From Streptomyces longispororuber (GTDB taxonomy: Bacteria > Actinomycetota > Actinomycetes > Streptomycetales > Streptomycetaceae): a stretch of 39,998 nt of DNA. Position 1 is the first letter of the stretch. Every line of letters starts with the position of its first letter. This document shows, one piece after another, positions 1 through 7,884 of this stretch. The notes below the pieces were generated by a model, which did no database searches, was not told the origin of the DNA, and worked only from the letters and a program-made list of their open reading frames with translations. The DNA is taken from positions 1-39,998 of the forward strand of contig NZ_BNBT01000070.1 of NCBI RefSeq assembly GCF_014656095.1. Direction: 5' to 3'. The position numbers were made by a program, and so were the translations under genes.

Positions 1-99
1 GGCGGGCCCGGCGGCGCGGCGGCACCGCCACGCGCCGAGCCCGCGCCGCAGGCGCGACCGCAGCCATGAGTCCGGGGCGACGCTCTCGGTCGGTTCCAT
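1..99 (-). CDS. 5' end of a minus-strand gene running off the left edge
   Basis: An ATG at 99 opens a frame with no stop to the window edge (33 codons). The protein begins MEPTESVAPDSWLRSRL and is then rich in Arg, Ala and Gly. A purine-rich stretch (GAGAGGGACGGGA) directly precedes the ATG and can act as ribosome binding site, which is why I prefer it over the ATG at 67 in another frame. It follows ligA on the same strand after a 253-bp gap. No domain is visible in so short a piece. In Streptomyces the gene next to ligA often encodes a membrane PAS-GGDEF-EAL protein (cyclic di-GMP turnover), so that is my guess for identity. It rests on remembered gene order, not on this sequence. Confidence 0.5.
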   Translation of the reverse strand, partial: MEPTESVAPDSWLRSRLRRGLGAWRCRRAAGPA

Positions 100-304
100 T
101 CCCGTCCCTCTCACAGCCGGCGGTGCCCACGCCACGCGGACTTCAGGTCCTGACAGCCGCGTCTGAAAACCCTTCCCCGGCTCTCCACGACACGAGCAGG
201 GGGGTACCCCATCGGCAGCGGGGCACGGCAGGCGCACACCTCAACAGTAGGCCGCAGAGGGCTGTCACGGGCAGCGGTCGTCTACGGTTGCCCGAATGCG
301 ACCC

Positions 305-344
305 GGCCACCCGTATGCATCTGGTATGCGCTGAACGGGTGGTC
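305..344 (-). terminator. Hairpin downstream of ligA
   Basis: Arms 307-314 (CCACCCGT) and 335-342 (ACGGGTGG) pair perfectly and extend by two more pairs, one of them G-U, around a 20-nt loop. It starts 9 nt after the ligA stop on the minus strand. No T-run follows, which is common for actinomycete terminators. The loop contains the direct repeat GTATGC (313-318 and 324-329), one helical turn apart, so a protein-binding role is also possible. Confidence 0.4.
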
Positions 345-352
345 TTCAACCG

Positions 353-2536
353 CTATTCTTCGGTCGGAAGTGCGACGTCCCGGGCGGCGTCCGCCCCCTG
401 TTCGAGCAGCACCGCGAAGCCGTCCTCATCCAGGACCGGAACCTTCAGTTGCACGGCCTTGTCGTACTTCGAGCCGGGGTTGTCGCCCACGACGACAAAT
501 CCCGTCTTCTTCGAAACGGAACCGGTGACTTTGGCTCCACGGCTCTGGAGCGCTTCTTTCGCGCCATCCCGCGTGTAGTTCTGGAGCGTTCCGGTGACGA
601 CGACGGTGAGGCCTTCGAGCGGCCGGGGGCCCTCATCCGCGGTGCCGTCGCCCTCCTCCATGCGGACACCGGCGGCGCGCCACTTGCGGATGATCTCGCG
701 GTGCCAGTCCTCCGCGAACCACTCCTTCACAGACTTCGCGACGATCGGCCCGACCCCGTCGGTGTTCTTCAGCTCCTCCTCGCTCGCCTGGTCGATGCGG
801 TCGATGGACCGGAACTCCCGGGCCAGCGCCTCCGCCGCGACCGGGCCGACGTGGCGGATCGACAGGCCGGTGAGCACGCGGGCCAGGGGGCGCTCCTTGG
901 CGGCCGCGATGTTCTCCAGCATCGCGAGGGCGTTCTTCCTCGCGCCGCCCTCCTGGTTGGCGAAGACCGTGGCGACCTTCTCCTCGCCCGTCTCCGGGTC
1001 GCGCTTGGGCAGGCCCGTGTCCTGGTCGAGTACGTACGCCTTGATCGGGAGGAGTTGCTCGACGGTCAGGTCGAAGAGGTCACCCTCGTCCGTCAGCGGC
1101 GGCTCGGCGGGCTCCAGCGGCTTGGTCAGGGCCGCGGCGGCGACGTAGCCGAAGTGCTCGATGTCGAAGCTCTTGCGTCCCGCCAGGTAGAAAAGCCGCT
1201 CGCGGAGCTGCGCGGGGCAGGTGCGGCCGTTCGGGCAGCGCAGGTCGATGTCGCCCTCCTTCATGGGGCGCAGCGCCGTCCCGCACTCCGGGCACTCGGC
1301 GGGCATCACGAACTCGCGCTCGCTGCCGTCGCGCAGGTCGACGACGGGGCCGAGGATCTCGGGGATGACGTCGCCCGCCTTGCGGATGACGACCGTGTCG
1401 CCGATGAGGACGCCCTTGGCCTTGACCACGTCCTGGTTGTGCAGCGTGGCGAACTCGACCTCGGAGCCCGCGACGGTGACCGGCTCCACCACCGCGTACG
1501 GCGTGACGCGGCCGGTGCGGCCGACGCCGACCCTGATGTCGACCAGCTTGGTGTTGACCTCCTCCGGCGCGTACTTCCAGGCGATGGCCCAGCGCGGGGC
1601 GCGGGAGGTGGAGCCGAGGCGGCCCTGGAGCGGGATCTCGTCGAGCTTGACGACGACGCCGTCGATCTCGTGCTCCACGGAGTGGCGGTTGTCGCCGAAG
1701 TACGTGATGAACTCCCGGACGGCGTCGAGGCCTTCGACGACCTTGTTGTGCCGGGCCGTGGGCAGCCCCCACTCGCGCAGCAGGTCGTACGCCTGGGAGA
1801 GGCGGTCGATGTCGAAGCCCTCGCGGGCGCCGATGCCGTGCACCACCATGTGCAGCGGGCGCGTGGCGGTGACGCGCGGGTCCTTCTGGCGCAGCGAACC
1901 CGCCGCCGCGTTCCGCGGGTTGGCGAAGGGCTTGTCGCCCGCCCCGACCAAGCGGGCGTTGAGCTCCTGGAACTTCTCCATGGGGAAGAAGACCTCGCCG
2001 CGGATCTCCACGAGGGCGGGGACGCGGTCGCCCTTGAGGCGGTCGGGGACGTCGGCGATGGTGCGGACGTTCGGCGTGATGTCCTCGCCGGTGCGGCCGT
2101 CGCCGCGGGTGGCCGCGCGGGTGAGCCTGCCGTGCTCGTACGTGAGGTTGACCGCCAGGCCGTCGACCTTCAGCTCGCACAGGAAGTGGTACGTGCTGCT
2201 GCCCACCTCCTTGGCGACGCGCTCGGCCCAGGCGGCCAGCTCCTCGTCGTCGAAGGCGTTGTCCAGGGAGAGCATGCGCTCGCGGTGCTCGACGGAGGTG
2301 AACTCCGTCTCGTACGCACCGGCGACCTTCTGGGTCGGCGAGTCCGGCGTGCGCAGCTCGGAGTACTCCTCCTCCAGGGCCTCCAGGGCGCGCAGGAGCT
2401 TGTCGAACTCCGCGTCGCTGATGACCGGCTGGTCCTTCACGTAGTACCGGAAGCGGTGCTCCTCGATCTGCTCGGCGAGCTGGGCGTGGCGCTCGCGCGC
2501 CTCGGCCGGCACCGTGCCTTCCTGTTCGACAGCCAC
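353..2536 (-). CDS. ligA: NAD-dependent DNA ligase LigA
   Basis: Seals nicks in duplex DNA during replication and repair using NAD+. The 727-residue length fits actinomycete LigA. The N-terminal Ia and adenylation domains carry the nucleotidyl-acceptor lysine in CELKVDGLAVN (Lys123). They are followed by an OB fold, a four-cysteine zinc finger (CPECG...RCPNGRTCPAQ), helix-hairpin-helix repeats (LTGLSIRHVGPVAAEAL and GVGPIVAKSV) and a C-terminal BRCT domain (from about 640, LEGLTVVVTGTLQNYTRDGA). A GTG start at 2536 is chosen because GGGAGG lies 8 nt upstream. An insertion of charged residues between the zinc finger and the HhH region (DQDTGLPKRDPETGEEKV) is known from actinomycete ligases. 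The methionine synthase-like gene ends 31 nt upstream, so the two are probably cotranscribed. Confidence 0.98.
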   Translation of the reverse strand: MAVEQEGTVPAEARERHAQLAEQIEEHRFRYYVKDQPVISDAEFDKLLRALEALEEEYSELRTPDSPTQKVAGAYETEFTSVEHRERMLSLDNAFDDEELAAWAERVAKEVGSSTYHFLCELKVDGLAVNLTYEHGRLTRAATRGDGRTGEDITPNVRTIADVPDRLKGDRVPALVEIRGEVFFPMEKFQELNARLVGAGDKPFANPRNAAAGSLRQKDPRVTATRPLHMVVHGIGAREGFDIDRLSQAYDLLREWGLPTARHNKVVEGLDAVREFITYFGDNRHSVEHEIDGVVVKLDEIPLQGRLGSTSRAPRWAIAWKYAPEEVNTKLVDIRVGVGRTGRVTPYAVVEPVTVAGSEVEFATLHNQDVVKAKGVLIGDTVVIRKAGDVIPEILGPVVDLRDGSEREFVMPAECPECGTALRPMKEGDIDLRCPNGRTCPAQLRERLFYLAGRKSFDIEHFGYVAAAALTKPLEPAEPPLTDEGDLFDLTVEQLLPIKAYVLDQDTGLPKRDPETGEEKVATVFANQEGGARKNALAMLENIAAAKERPLARVLTGLSIRHVGPVAAEALAREFRSIDRIDQASEEELKNTDGVGPIVAKSVKEWFAEDWHREIIRKWRAAGVRMEEGDGTADEGPRPLEGLTVVVTGTLQNYTRDGAKEALQSRGAKVTGSVSKKTGFVVVGDNPGSKYDKAVQLKVPVLDEDGFAVLLEQGADAARDVALPTEE

Positions 2537-2567
2537 CGTTTCGTCCTCCCGTTACCTTCGGACCCAG

Positions 2568-3614
2568 TTACTCAGGGTTGTCCGCAAGCGATCTCGCCGC
2601 CCGGACGCAGTGCGCGAGCGCCGCGCGGGCATATGCGGGCGAAGCGCCCGCGAGACCGCACGACGGCGTGACCGCGACCGCGTCCGCGAGCAACCCCGGA
2701 TTCAGCCCCAGCCTGCGCCACAGCGTCCTGACATCCATGACGCTACCGGCAGGGTCTGACAATGGGCCCTCGGTGCCCGGCACGACACCGGCGAACAGCT
2801 GCGTCCCGGCCTCGACGGCCTCGCCGAGGACCTCGTCGTCACGCTCGGTGAGGAGCGAGAAGTCGAACGACAGACCGGCCGCGCCGGCCCTGCGCAACAG
2901 GGCGAACGGGACGTCGGGCGCGCAGGAGTGCACGACCACCGGACCGTCGTGGACGGCCATGACGTCGCGCAGCGCGCTCTCCACGACCTGGCGGTCCACG
3001 GCGCGGTGGGTGCGGTACTGGCTCGCGGTCCTGATCCGGCCGCGCAGCACGGCGGTCAGCGACGGCTCGTCGAGCTGGAGCACGAGCCGCGCGCCCGGCA
3101 CCCGCCTGCGGACCTGCGCGAGGTGGGCGCGGAGGCCTTCGGCGAGGGACCCGGTCAGGTCCCGGCAGGCGCCGGGGTCGGAGACCATCGCCTCGCCGTT
3201 CCTCAGCTCCAGGGCGGCGGCCAGCGTCCACGGGCCGACGACCTGCACCTTCAGCGGGCCCTCGTACCCCTGGGTGAACTCCTCCAGGGCGTCGAGGTCC
3301 TCGCCGAGCCACGAGACCGCGCGCCGGGTGTCCCGGCCGGGCCGGTCGCCGACGCGCCAGCCGCTGGGCTCCACGCGCGCGTAGAGCTCGACGAGCATCC
3401 CGGTGGTGCGGCCGATCATGTCGGCGCCGGGCCCGCGCGCGGGCAGCTCCGCGAGGTGCGGCATCCCCGCGCCGGGCTCCGCGAAGGTGCCGGTGACGGT
3501 CTTGGCGGCCTCGCGGGCGTCGCCGCCGGGCATCGAGCCGACGCCGGTGGCGCGGCCCCAGTCCCAGGCGCCCCCGGTGCTCTCGGGCTTGTTGTCGGTC
3601 ACCGCCGTGCTCAC
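2568..3614 (-). CDS. Cobalamin-independent methionine synthase-like protein (MetE C-terminal domain)
   Basis: 348 residues matching only the catalytic C-terminal barrel of MetE; the N-terminal half of full-length MetE (about 750 residues) is absent. The zinc/thiol ligands appear as His-x-Cys in VVVHSCAPD and Cys in VTPSCGLAGAS. An early VGSMPGGD motif and the substrate-site segment LQLDEPSLTAVL (Asp-Glu-Pro) are also visible. The family moves a methyl group to homocysteine or a related thiol; with the folate-binding half missing, the methyl donor is uncertain. The GTG start at 3614 overlaps the stop of the upstream dehydrogenase as GTGA, indicating translational coupling. A longer frame to 3710 exists but would lie inside the upstream gene. 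This single-domain form is common beside ligA in Streptomyces. Confidence 0.85.
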   Translation of the reverse strand: MSTAVTDNKPESTGGAWDWGRATGVGSMPGGDAREAAKTVTGTFAEPGAGMPHLAELPARGPGADMIGRTTGMLVELYARVEPSGWRVGDRPGRDTRRAVSWLGEDLDALEEFTQGYEGPLKVQVVGPWTLAAALELRNGEAMVSDPGACRDLTGSLAEGLRAHLAQVRRRVPGARLVLQLDEPSLTAVLRGRIRTASQYRTHRAVDRQVVESALRDVMAVHDGPVVVHSCAPDVPFALLRRAGAAGLSFDFSLLTERDDEVLGEAVEAGTQLFAGVVPGTEGPLSDPAGSVMDVRTLWRRLGLNPGLLADAVAVTPSCGLAGASPAYARAALAHCVRAARSLADNPE

Positions 3615-4300
3615 CGCCCGGGCCGCACCGTCAGGTCGTTGACCTCGGCGTCGCGCGGCAGGTCGAGGGCCATCAGGATCGTCGTCGCCACGGACTCGGG
3701 GTCGATCCACTTGCCGGCGTCGTACGCCCTGCCCTCCTGCTGGTGCACCTTGACCTGCATCGGGCTCGCGGTGCGGCCCGGGTACACGGAGGTGACGCGG
3801 ACGCCGTTGGCGTGCTCCTCGTCGCGCAGGGAGTCGGCGAGGGCCTTCAGGCCGTGCTTGGAGGCGGCGTACGCGGACCAGTCGGCGTGCGCGCGCATCC
3901 CGGCGCCGGAGTTCACGAAGACGACGTGGCCCTGGGCGACGCGGAGCTGCGGCAGGAAGTGCCGGGTCAGCTCGGCGGGCGCGATGAGGTTGACGTTGAG
4001 CTGGTTGCGCCAGGACTTCGGGGTCAGCTCACCGACCGGGCCGAGGTCGACGACGCCCGCGATGTGCAGCAGGGAGTCCACGCGGTCCGGGAGCGTCTGG
4101 TGGGAGAAGGCCCAGGAGAGCTTGTCCGGGTCGTTCAGGTCGCCGACGAGGGTGCTCGCGCCGGGGAACTCGGCGGCGAGCTCCTTGGCGCGGCCGGCGT
4201 CGCGCGCGTGCAGCACGAGGGTGTCCCCGCGCGCGTGGAGCCGGCGGGCGACGGCGGCACCGATGCCGGAGCCCGCCCCGGTGATCACATGAGTTGCCAT
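3611..4300 (-). CDS. Short-chain dehydrogenase/reductase (SDR)
   Basis: 229 residues of classical SDR type. The NAD(P)-binding glycine motif is at the extreme N-terminus (THVITGAGSGIGAAVARRL), followed by the LVGDLND segment, the NSGAG strand and the active-site Tyr-x-x-x-Lys in DWSAYAASKHGLKAL, with PGRTASPM after it. The basic residues after the second strand (HARDAGR) hint at NADP(H). Substrate is unknown. It is the first gene of a run continuing into the MetE-like gene (4-nt overlap) and ligA. The ATG at 4300 has no clear ribosome binding site, but the Rossmann motif starts at residue 5, so the start cannot be much further downstream. Confidence 0.9.
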   Translation of the reverse strand: MATHVITGAGSGIGAAVARRLHARGDTLVLHARDAGRAKELAAEFPGASTLVGDLNDPDKLSWAFSHQTLPDRVDSLLHIAGVVDLGPVGELTPKSWRNQLNVNLIAPAELTRHFLPQLRVAQGHVVFVNSGAGMRAHADWSAYAASKHGLKALADSLRDEEHANGVRVTSVYPGRTASPMQVKVHQQEGRAYDAGKWIDPESVATTILMALDLPRDAEVNDLTVRPGR

Positions 4301-4341
4301 GCGCTTATGGTCGCATTCCGGCCGCGCGCGCCCGGAGCCGA

Positions 4342-4386
4342 GCCGGGGGTACGCCGCCGGTGGCGCGGCGGCGGCCGTACCCCGGC
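4342..4386 (-). terminator. GC-rich hairpin between the LOG and SDR genes
   Basis: GCCGGGGGTACG (4342-4353) pairs with CGTACCCCGGC (4376-4386) with one bulged G. A further CCGCC/GGCGG pairing lies in the loop. It sits downstream of the LOG-family gene on the minus strand and upstream of the SDR gene. No T-run is present. Confidence 0.45.
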
Positions 4387-4442
4387 ACGGGCCGCGGCCG
4401 GGCTCCCGCGCCGCTCCCGGCGGCCGGGCGCGCCCCCGCGCC

Positions 4443-4982
4443 TCAGTTCACCCCCAGCGACTCCTCCAGGTACGCCAGCGCGCCGACCGGCTCCTCCGCG
4501 AAGAAGACCAGCTCGGCCAGCGGCACCGGCAGGAAGCCCTCGTCCTCCATCCGGCGGAACTGCTCCTTCAGGCCGTCGTAGAACCCCGCCGTGTTGAGCA
4601 GCACCACCGGCTTGGTGGTCCGGCCGTGCTTCTTCAGCTCCAGGATGTCCGTGGCCTCGTCGAGCGTCCCGGTGCCGCCGACCATGATCACGACCGCGTC
4701 GGCCTTCTCCAGGAGCAGCGCCTTCCGCTCGGCGAGGTCCTTGGCGATCACCATGTCGTCCACGCCGGGCCGGGCCTTGGCGGCCAGGAAGTCCACCGAG
4801 ACACCGCACAGGCGCCCGCCCGCCTGCTGCACGCCGTCCGCGACGACCTTCATCAGGCCCACGTCGGAGCCGCCCCACACCAGCGTGTGGCCGCCCTTGC
4901 CGAGCAGCTCGGCGAACTCGCGGGCGGGGCGGGTGTAGGTCTCGGGCAGGTCGGCGGCGGAGAGGAAGACGCAGATGTTCAT
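4443..4982 (-). CDS. LOG-family (TIGR00730-like) protein
   Basis: 179 residues with a Rossmann-like LOG fold; relatives are cytokinin-activating nucleoside 5'-monophosphate phosphoribohydrolases. The start MNICVFLSAADLPE aligns with the usual LOG start. The segments WGGSDVGLM, DLAERKALLLEKADAVVIM and VGGTGTLDEATDIL correspond to the GGGxxGLM, ERK and PGGxGTxxE signatures. The catalytic-site Pro of PGGxGTxxE is Val and the third Gly of GGG is Ser, so activity may differ from that of plant-type LOGs. The ATG at 4982 is chosen over an upstream start because family proteins begin at this strand. It is a single gene with a hairpin downstream and a divergent DUF427 gene upstream. Confidence 0.88.
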   Translation of the reverse strand: MNICVFLSAADLPETYTRPAREFAELLGKGGHTLVWGGSDVGLMKVVADGVQQAGGRLCGVSVDFLAAKARPGVDDMVIAKDLAERKALLLEKADAVVIMVGGTGTLDEATDILELKKHGRTTKPVVLLNTAGFYDGLKEQFRRMEDEGFLPVPLAELVFFAEEPVGALAYLEESLGVN

Positions 4983-5134
4983 GGGGCCCACCGTACGGGC
5001 CGCCGCCGACATCCCGGCCGGCCACCGGGGGCACCCGCCGCGACCTGCGGGGAAGAACCGCCGGGCCGCGTCCGCTGTACGGGATACGGGGAAGGGCACA
5101 GACGCAGGCAGGACCGACGACCCGACCGGAGGAC

Positions 5135-5473
5135 GTGACCGTGACCGCAGGACACCGCATCACCGTCGAGCAGGGCGCCCAGCACGTGCGCGTGGAGCAC
5201 GACGGGCAGGTCGTGGCCGAGAGCAGGAGCCCCCTGGTGCTGCGCGAGACGGGCTGCCCGGTGCGCTACTACCTCCCGCCCCAGGACGTCCGTACCGACC
5301 TGCTCACGCCGTCGGACACGCACACGTACTGCCCCTTCAAGGGAACGGCCTCCTACTGGTCGCTGCCGGGCGGCCGGGACCAGGTGTGGGCGTACCCGGA
5401 GCCGAAGCCGGAGGTGGCCGCCATCAAGGACCACCTGTGCTTCTACGAGGTGGAGGAAGTGACCGGCGCCTGA
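5135..5473 (+). CDS. DUF427 domain protein
   Basis: 112 residues matching the DUF427 family, a small single-domain beta-barrel of unknown function. Visible family features are the strand VRVEHDGQVVAESR, the LRETGCPVRYYLPPQDV segment, and the CPFKGTASYWSL and VWAYPEPKPE motifs near the C-terminus. A GTG at 5135 with GGAGG just upstream is taken as start; a second GTG two codons on is possible. The 3' end overlaps the convergent GlxA-like regulator gene by 31 bp. There is no signal peptide. Confidence 0.85.
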   Translation: MTVTAGHRITVEQGAQHVRVEHDGQVVAESRSPLVLRETGCPVRYYLPPQDVRTDLLTPSDTHTYCPFKGTASYWSLPGGRDQVWAYPEPKPEVAAIKDHLCFYEVEEVTGA

Positions 5474-6612
5474 CGGGCGGCGCCCGTGAAGGTCCTGCGG
5501 TACGCCGCCGGTGACACGCCGAGCACGGACCGCATGTGCTGGCGCAGGGAGTTGGCGGTGCCGAAGCCCGCGCGGTGCGCCACCAGGTCGACGGGCAGGT
5601 CGCTGGTCTCCAGGAGGTGACGGGCGACCTCGATGCGCTGGGCGGTGAGCCAGCGGCCCGGCGTGGTGCCCACCTCGTCGCGGAACCGCCGCGTGAACGT
5701 GCGCAGGCTCATCCGCGCGTGCGCGGCCATCTCGCCGAGCGTCAGCGGCTCCTGGAGCCGTTCGAGCGCCCACGCGCGCGTGGGCGCGGTGGTGGCGACC
5801 GTCGGCTCGGGGACGGGCCGCTCGATGTACTGCGCCTGGCCGCCGTCGCGCCACGGCGGCACGACGCAGCGGCGGGCCACGTGGTTGGCGACGGCGCTGC
5901 CGTGGTCGCGGCGTACGAGGTGCAGGCACAGGTCGACGCCCGCGGCCACGCCCGCCGACGTCAGGACGTCCCCGTCGTCGACGAACAGCACGTCCTCGTC
6001 GAGCCGCACCCGCGGGAAGGCCCGCCGGAAGTGGTCCGCGACCTGCCAGTGCGTGGTCGCGGGCCGCCCGTCCAGGAGACCGGCGGCGGCCAGCACGAAC
6101 GAGGCGCTGCAGAACGACACCAGGCGCGTGCCCGGGCGCACCCGGCCGAGGGCGGCGGCCAGCGGCTCCGGCAGCCCGTCGTCCGGCGTGGCCCGGTCGC
6201 AGGGGCGCGCGGGCGGGATGACCACCGTGTCCGCCGTCTCCAGGACCTCGGGCCCGTGCTCGACGGCCACGGAGAAGCCCGCGTCGGTCCGCACGGGGCG
6301 CCCGTCCGCGGTGCACACGAGGACCTCGTACAGCGGCCGCCCCGCCGCGTCCTCGGCGTTGCCGAAGACGCGGGAGGGGATGCCCAGTTCGAAGGAGTAG
6401 GCGTCGTCGAGGGCGAGGACCGCCACGCGGTGGGGGCGGGAGGGGGCCGGTGGCGCGAGCGGTGCGGCTGGTGTGACCGGAGTCGCCTGTGTGGTCAGCG
6501 GGGCTGCCGCGTTCGGCGCGCCTGCCGTGGAGGGCCGGGCTGCCGCGATCCGACCGGTGGGCGCGGTCGGTCCGGCGGGCGTCGGCGCGGCGGACGTGGC
6601 GGTGGAGCGCAT
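5443..6612 (-). CDS. GlxA-family regulator (DJ-1/PfpI domain plus AraC HTH)
   Basis: 389 residues. Residues 1-57 are a low-complexity Ala/Pro/Thr extension. A DJ-1/PfpI domain follows (from HRVAVLALDDAYSFELGIPSRVFG), with the nucleophile-elbow cysteine in VSFCSASFVLAAAGLLDG and the TTHWQ and VLTSAGVAAGVDLCLHLV segments typical of the family. The C-terminal 100 residues are an AraC/XylS double helix-turn-helix (LTLGEMAAHARMSLRTFTRRF and LVAHRAGFGTANSLRQHMRS). Such proteins are cytoplasmic transcription regulators, often controlling a neighbouring oxidoreductase gene, as would fit here. The start at 6612 is supported by AGGA 7 nt upstream. Internal starts after the extension cannot be excluded. 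Confidence 0.92.
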   Translation of the reverse strand: MRSTATSAAPTPAGPTAPTGRIAAARPSTAGAPNAAAPLTTQATPVTPAAPLAPPAPSRPHRVAVLALDDAYSFELGIPSRVFGNAEDAAGRPLYEVLVCTADGRPVRTDAGFSVAVEHGPEVLETADTVVIPPARPCDRATPDDGLPEPLAAALGRVRPGTRLVSFCSASFVLAAAGLLDGRPATTHWQVADHFRRAFPRVRLDEDVLFVDDGDVLTSAGVAAGVDLCLHLVRRDHGSAVANHVARRCVVPPWRDGGQAQYIERPVPEPTVATTAPTRAWALERLQEPLTLGEMAAHARMSLRTFTRRFRDEVGTTPGRWLTAQRIEVARHLLETSDLPVDLVAHRAGFGTANSLRQHMRSVLGVSPAAYRRTFTGAARQAPVTSSTS

Positions 6613-6638
6613 GGCCAGATCCTGTCACATGATGGCCA
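6611..6638. promoter_or_regulatory. Direct repeat ATGGCCA in a divergent promoter region
   Basis: ATGGCCA occurs at 6611-6617 and 6632-6638, exactly 21 bp (two helical turns) apart, between the GlxA-like regulator and the oxidoreductase. The first copy covers the regulator start codon. The layout suits a regulator binding as a dimer and controlling both genes. This is inference from position and repetition only. Confidence 0.3.
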
Positions 6639-6705
6639 AACTGCCAGCACCACGGCCGGGCCCGGGGACGCACGCTGGTGGCCGTTCACCGGAAAGGAAG
6701 ATCGA

Positions 6706-7680
6706 ATGAACTCCCCCAGCACCCCCTCGCCCCGCCCGACCATGCGCGCCGTCAGCCCGCGCGCGTGGGGCGCCCCCGACGTCCTGGTCCCCGTGGAGGT
6801 GGACCGGCCCGAGCCCGGCATCACCGAGATCCTGGTGAGGGTGCACGCGGCGGGCGTGAACCCGGTCGACTGGAAGACGCGGGCCGCGGGCGAGTTCGGC
6901 ACCTGGGGCGAGGTGCCGATCCTCGGGTACGACGTCTCCGGGACCGTCGAGGCCGTGGGCCCCGGGGTGACCCTCTTCCGGCCCGGCGACGAGGTCTTCG
7001 GCATGCCGCGGTTCCCGGAGCAGGCGGGCGGCTACGCCGAGTACGTCACCGCGCCGGCGCGGCGCTTCGCGGCGAAGCCCCCGGCCATCGGCCACGTCGA
7101 GGCGGCCGCGCTGCCGCTGGCCGCGCTGACGGCCTGGCAGGGCCTGATCGAGACGGCGGGGCTGCGCGCCGGGCAGCGGGTCCTCGTGCACGCGGCCGCG
7201 GGCGGCGTCGGCCACCTCGCCGTGCAGATCGCGAAGGCGCACGGCGCGTACGTCATCGGTACGGCGCGGGCGGACAAGCACGACTTCCTGCGGGGCCTGG
7301 GCGCCGACGAGCTGATCGACTACACGGCGACGGACTTCGCCGAAGCCGTGCGGGACGTGGACGTGGTCCTGGACGGGGTGGGCGGCGCGTACGGCACCCG
7401 CTCCCTGCCGGTGCTGCGCCCCGGCGGCCACCTGGTCACCCTGCCGGACCCGGGCGGTCTGCCCGACCCGGCCCGCGCGGAGGCCCTCGGGGTGCACACC
7501 GGCTGGACGATCGTGGAGCCGGACCGGCACGGCATGCTGGAGATCGCGCGCCTGGTCCAGGAGGGCAGGCTGCGGGCGGAGGTGGCGGCGACGTTCCCGC
7601 TGGAGCGGGCGGCGGAGGCCCACGCCCTGGGCGAACGCGGCCGCACCCAGGGCAAGATCGTCCTCACGGTCACCCCCTGA
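6706..7680 (+). CDS. NADP-dependent quinone-oxidoreductase-like protein (medium-chain dehydrogenase superfamily)
   Basis: 324 residues, zinc-free MDR type. The N-terminal GroES-like fold contains VNPVDWKTRAAGEF, PILGYDVSGTVEAVGPGV and FRPGDEVFGM. The nucleotide-binding domain has the glycine motif in VLVHAAAGGVGHLAVQIAKAHGA. The structural and catalytic zinc cysteines of alcohol dehydrogenases are absent. These enzymes reduce quinones or alpha,beta-unsaturated carbonyls with NADPH; substrate is unknown. The ATG at 6706 has AAAGGAAG directly upstream and a spacing of 5 nt. Transcribed divergently from the GlxA-like regulator, its likely controller. Confidence 0.92.
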   Translation: MNSPSTPSPRPTMRAVSPRAWGAPDVLVPVEVDRPEPGITEILVRVHAAGVNPVDWKTRAAGEFGTWGEVPILGYDVSGTVEAVGPGVTLFRPGDEVFGMPRFPEQAGGYAEYVTAPARRFAAKPPAIGHVEAAALPLAALTAWQGLIETAGLRAGQRVLVHAAAGGVGHLAVQIAKAHGAYVIGTARADKHDFLRGLGADELIDYTATDFAEAVRDVDVVLDGVGGAYGTRSLPVLRPGGHLVTLPDPGGLPDPARAEALGVHTGWTIVEPDRHGMLEIARLVQEGRLRAEVAATFPLERAAEAHALGERGRTQGKIVLTVTP

Positions 7681-7854
7681 CCCGGGGCCCGGTGTGTGCG
7701 GCGCGGGACGGCCACCCACCGGCCCGCCCGTACGGCCGGTCGACCGCCGCTGCGGGCACGCACCGGGCGACCCCACACCCTGGAGAGGGCGCACGGCGTG
7801 ACCACCCCACAGCTCCGGCCGACGGCGGACACAGGGTGGCCGGGGGCACCTCAG

Positions 7855-7884
7855 GACCGGCGGGTGGCCGGGCCCGGGCCGGTC
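7855..7884. terminator. Hairpin at the mnmA stop codon
   Basis: GACCGGC (7855-7861) pairs with GCCGGTC (7878-7884) around a 16-nt GC-rich loop. It overlaps the mnmA stop and lies in the 202-bp gap between the convergent oxidoreductase and mnmA genes. It could end either transcript. I saw nothing else in that gap. Confidence 0.3.

Noticed and set aside
143..349. 68-residue minus-strand frame between ligA and the left-edge gene
   Set aside because: No ribosome site, no recognisable composition, and it overlaps the hairpin after ligA.
449..2671. Long plus-strand open frame antisense to ligA
   Set aside because: It mirrors the LigA codons and has a repetitive Arg/Val/Asp/Leu composition with no domain. 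This is an artefact of high third-position GC.
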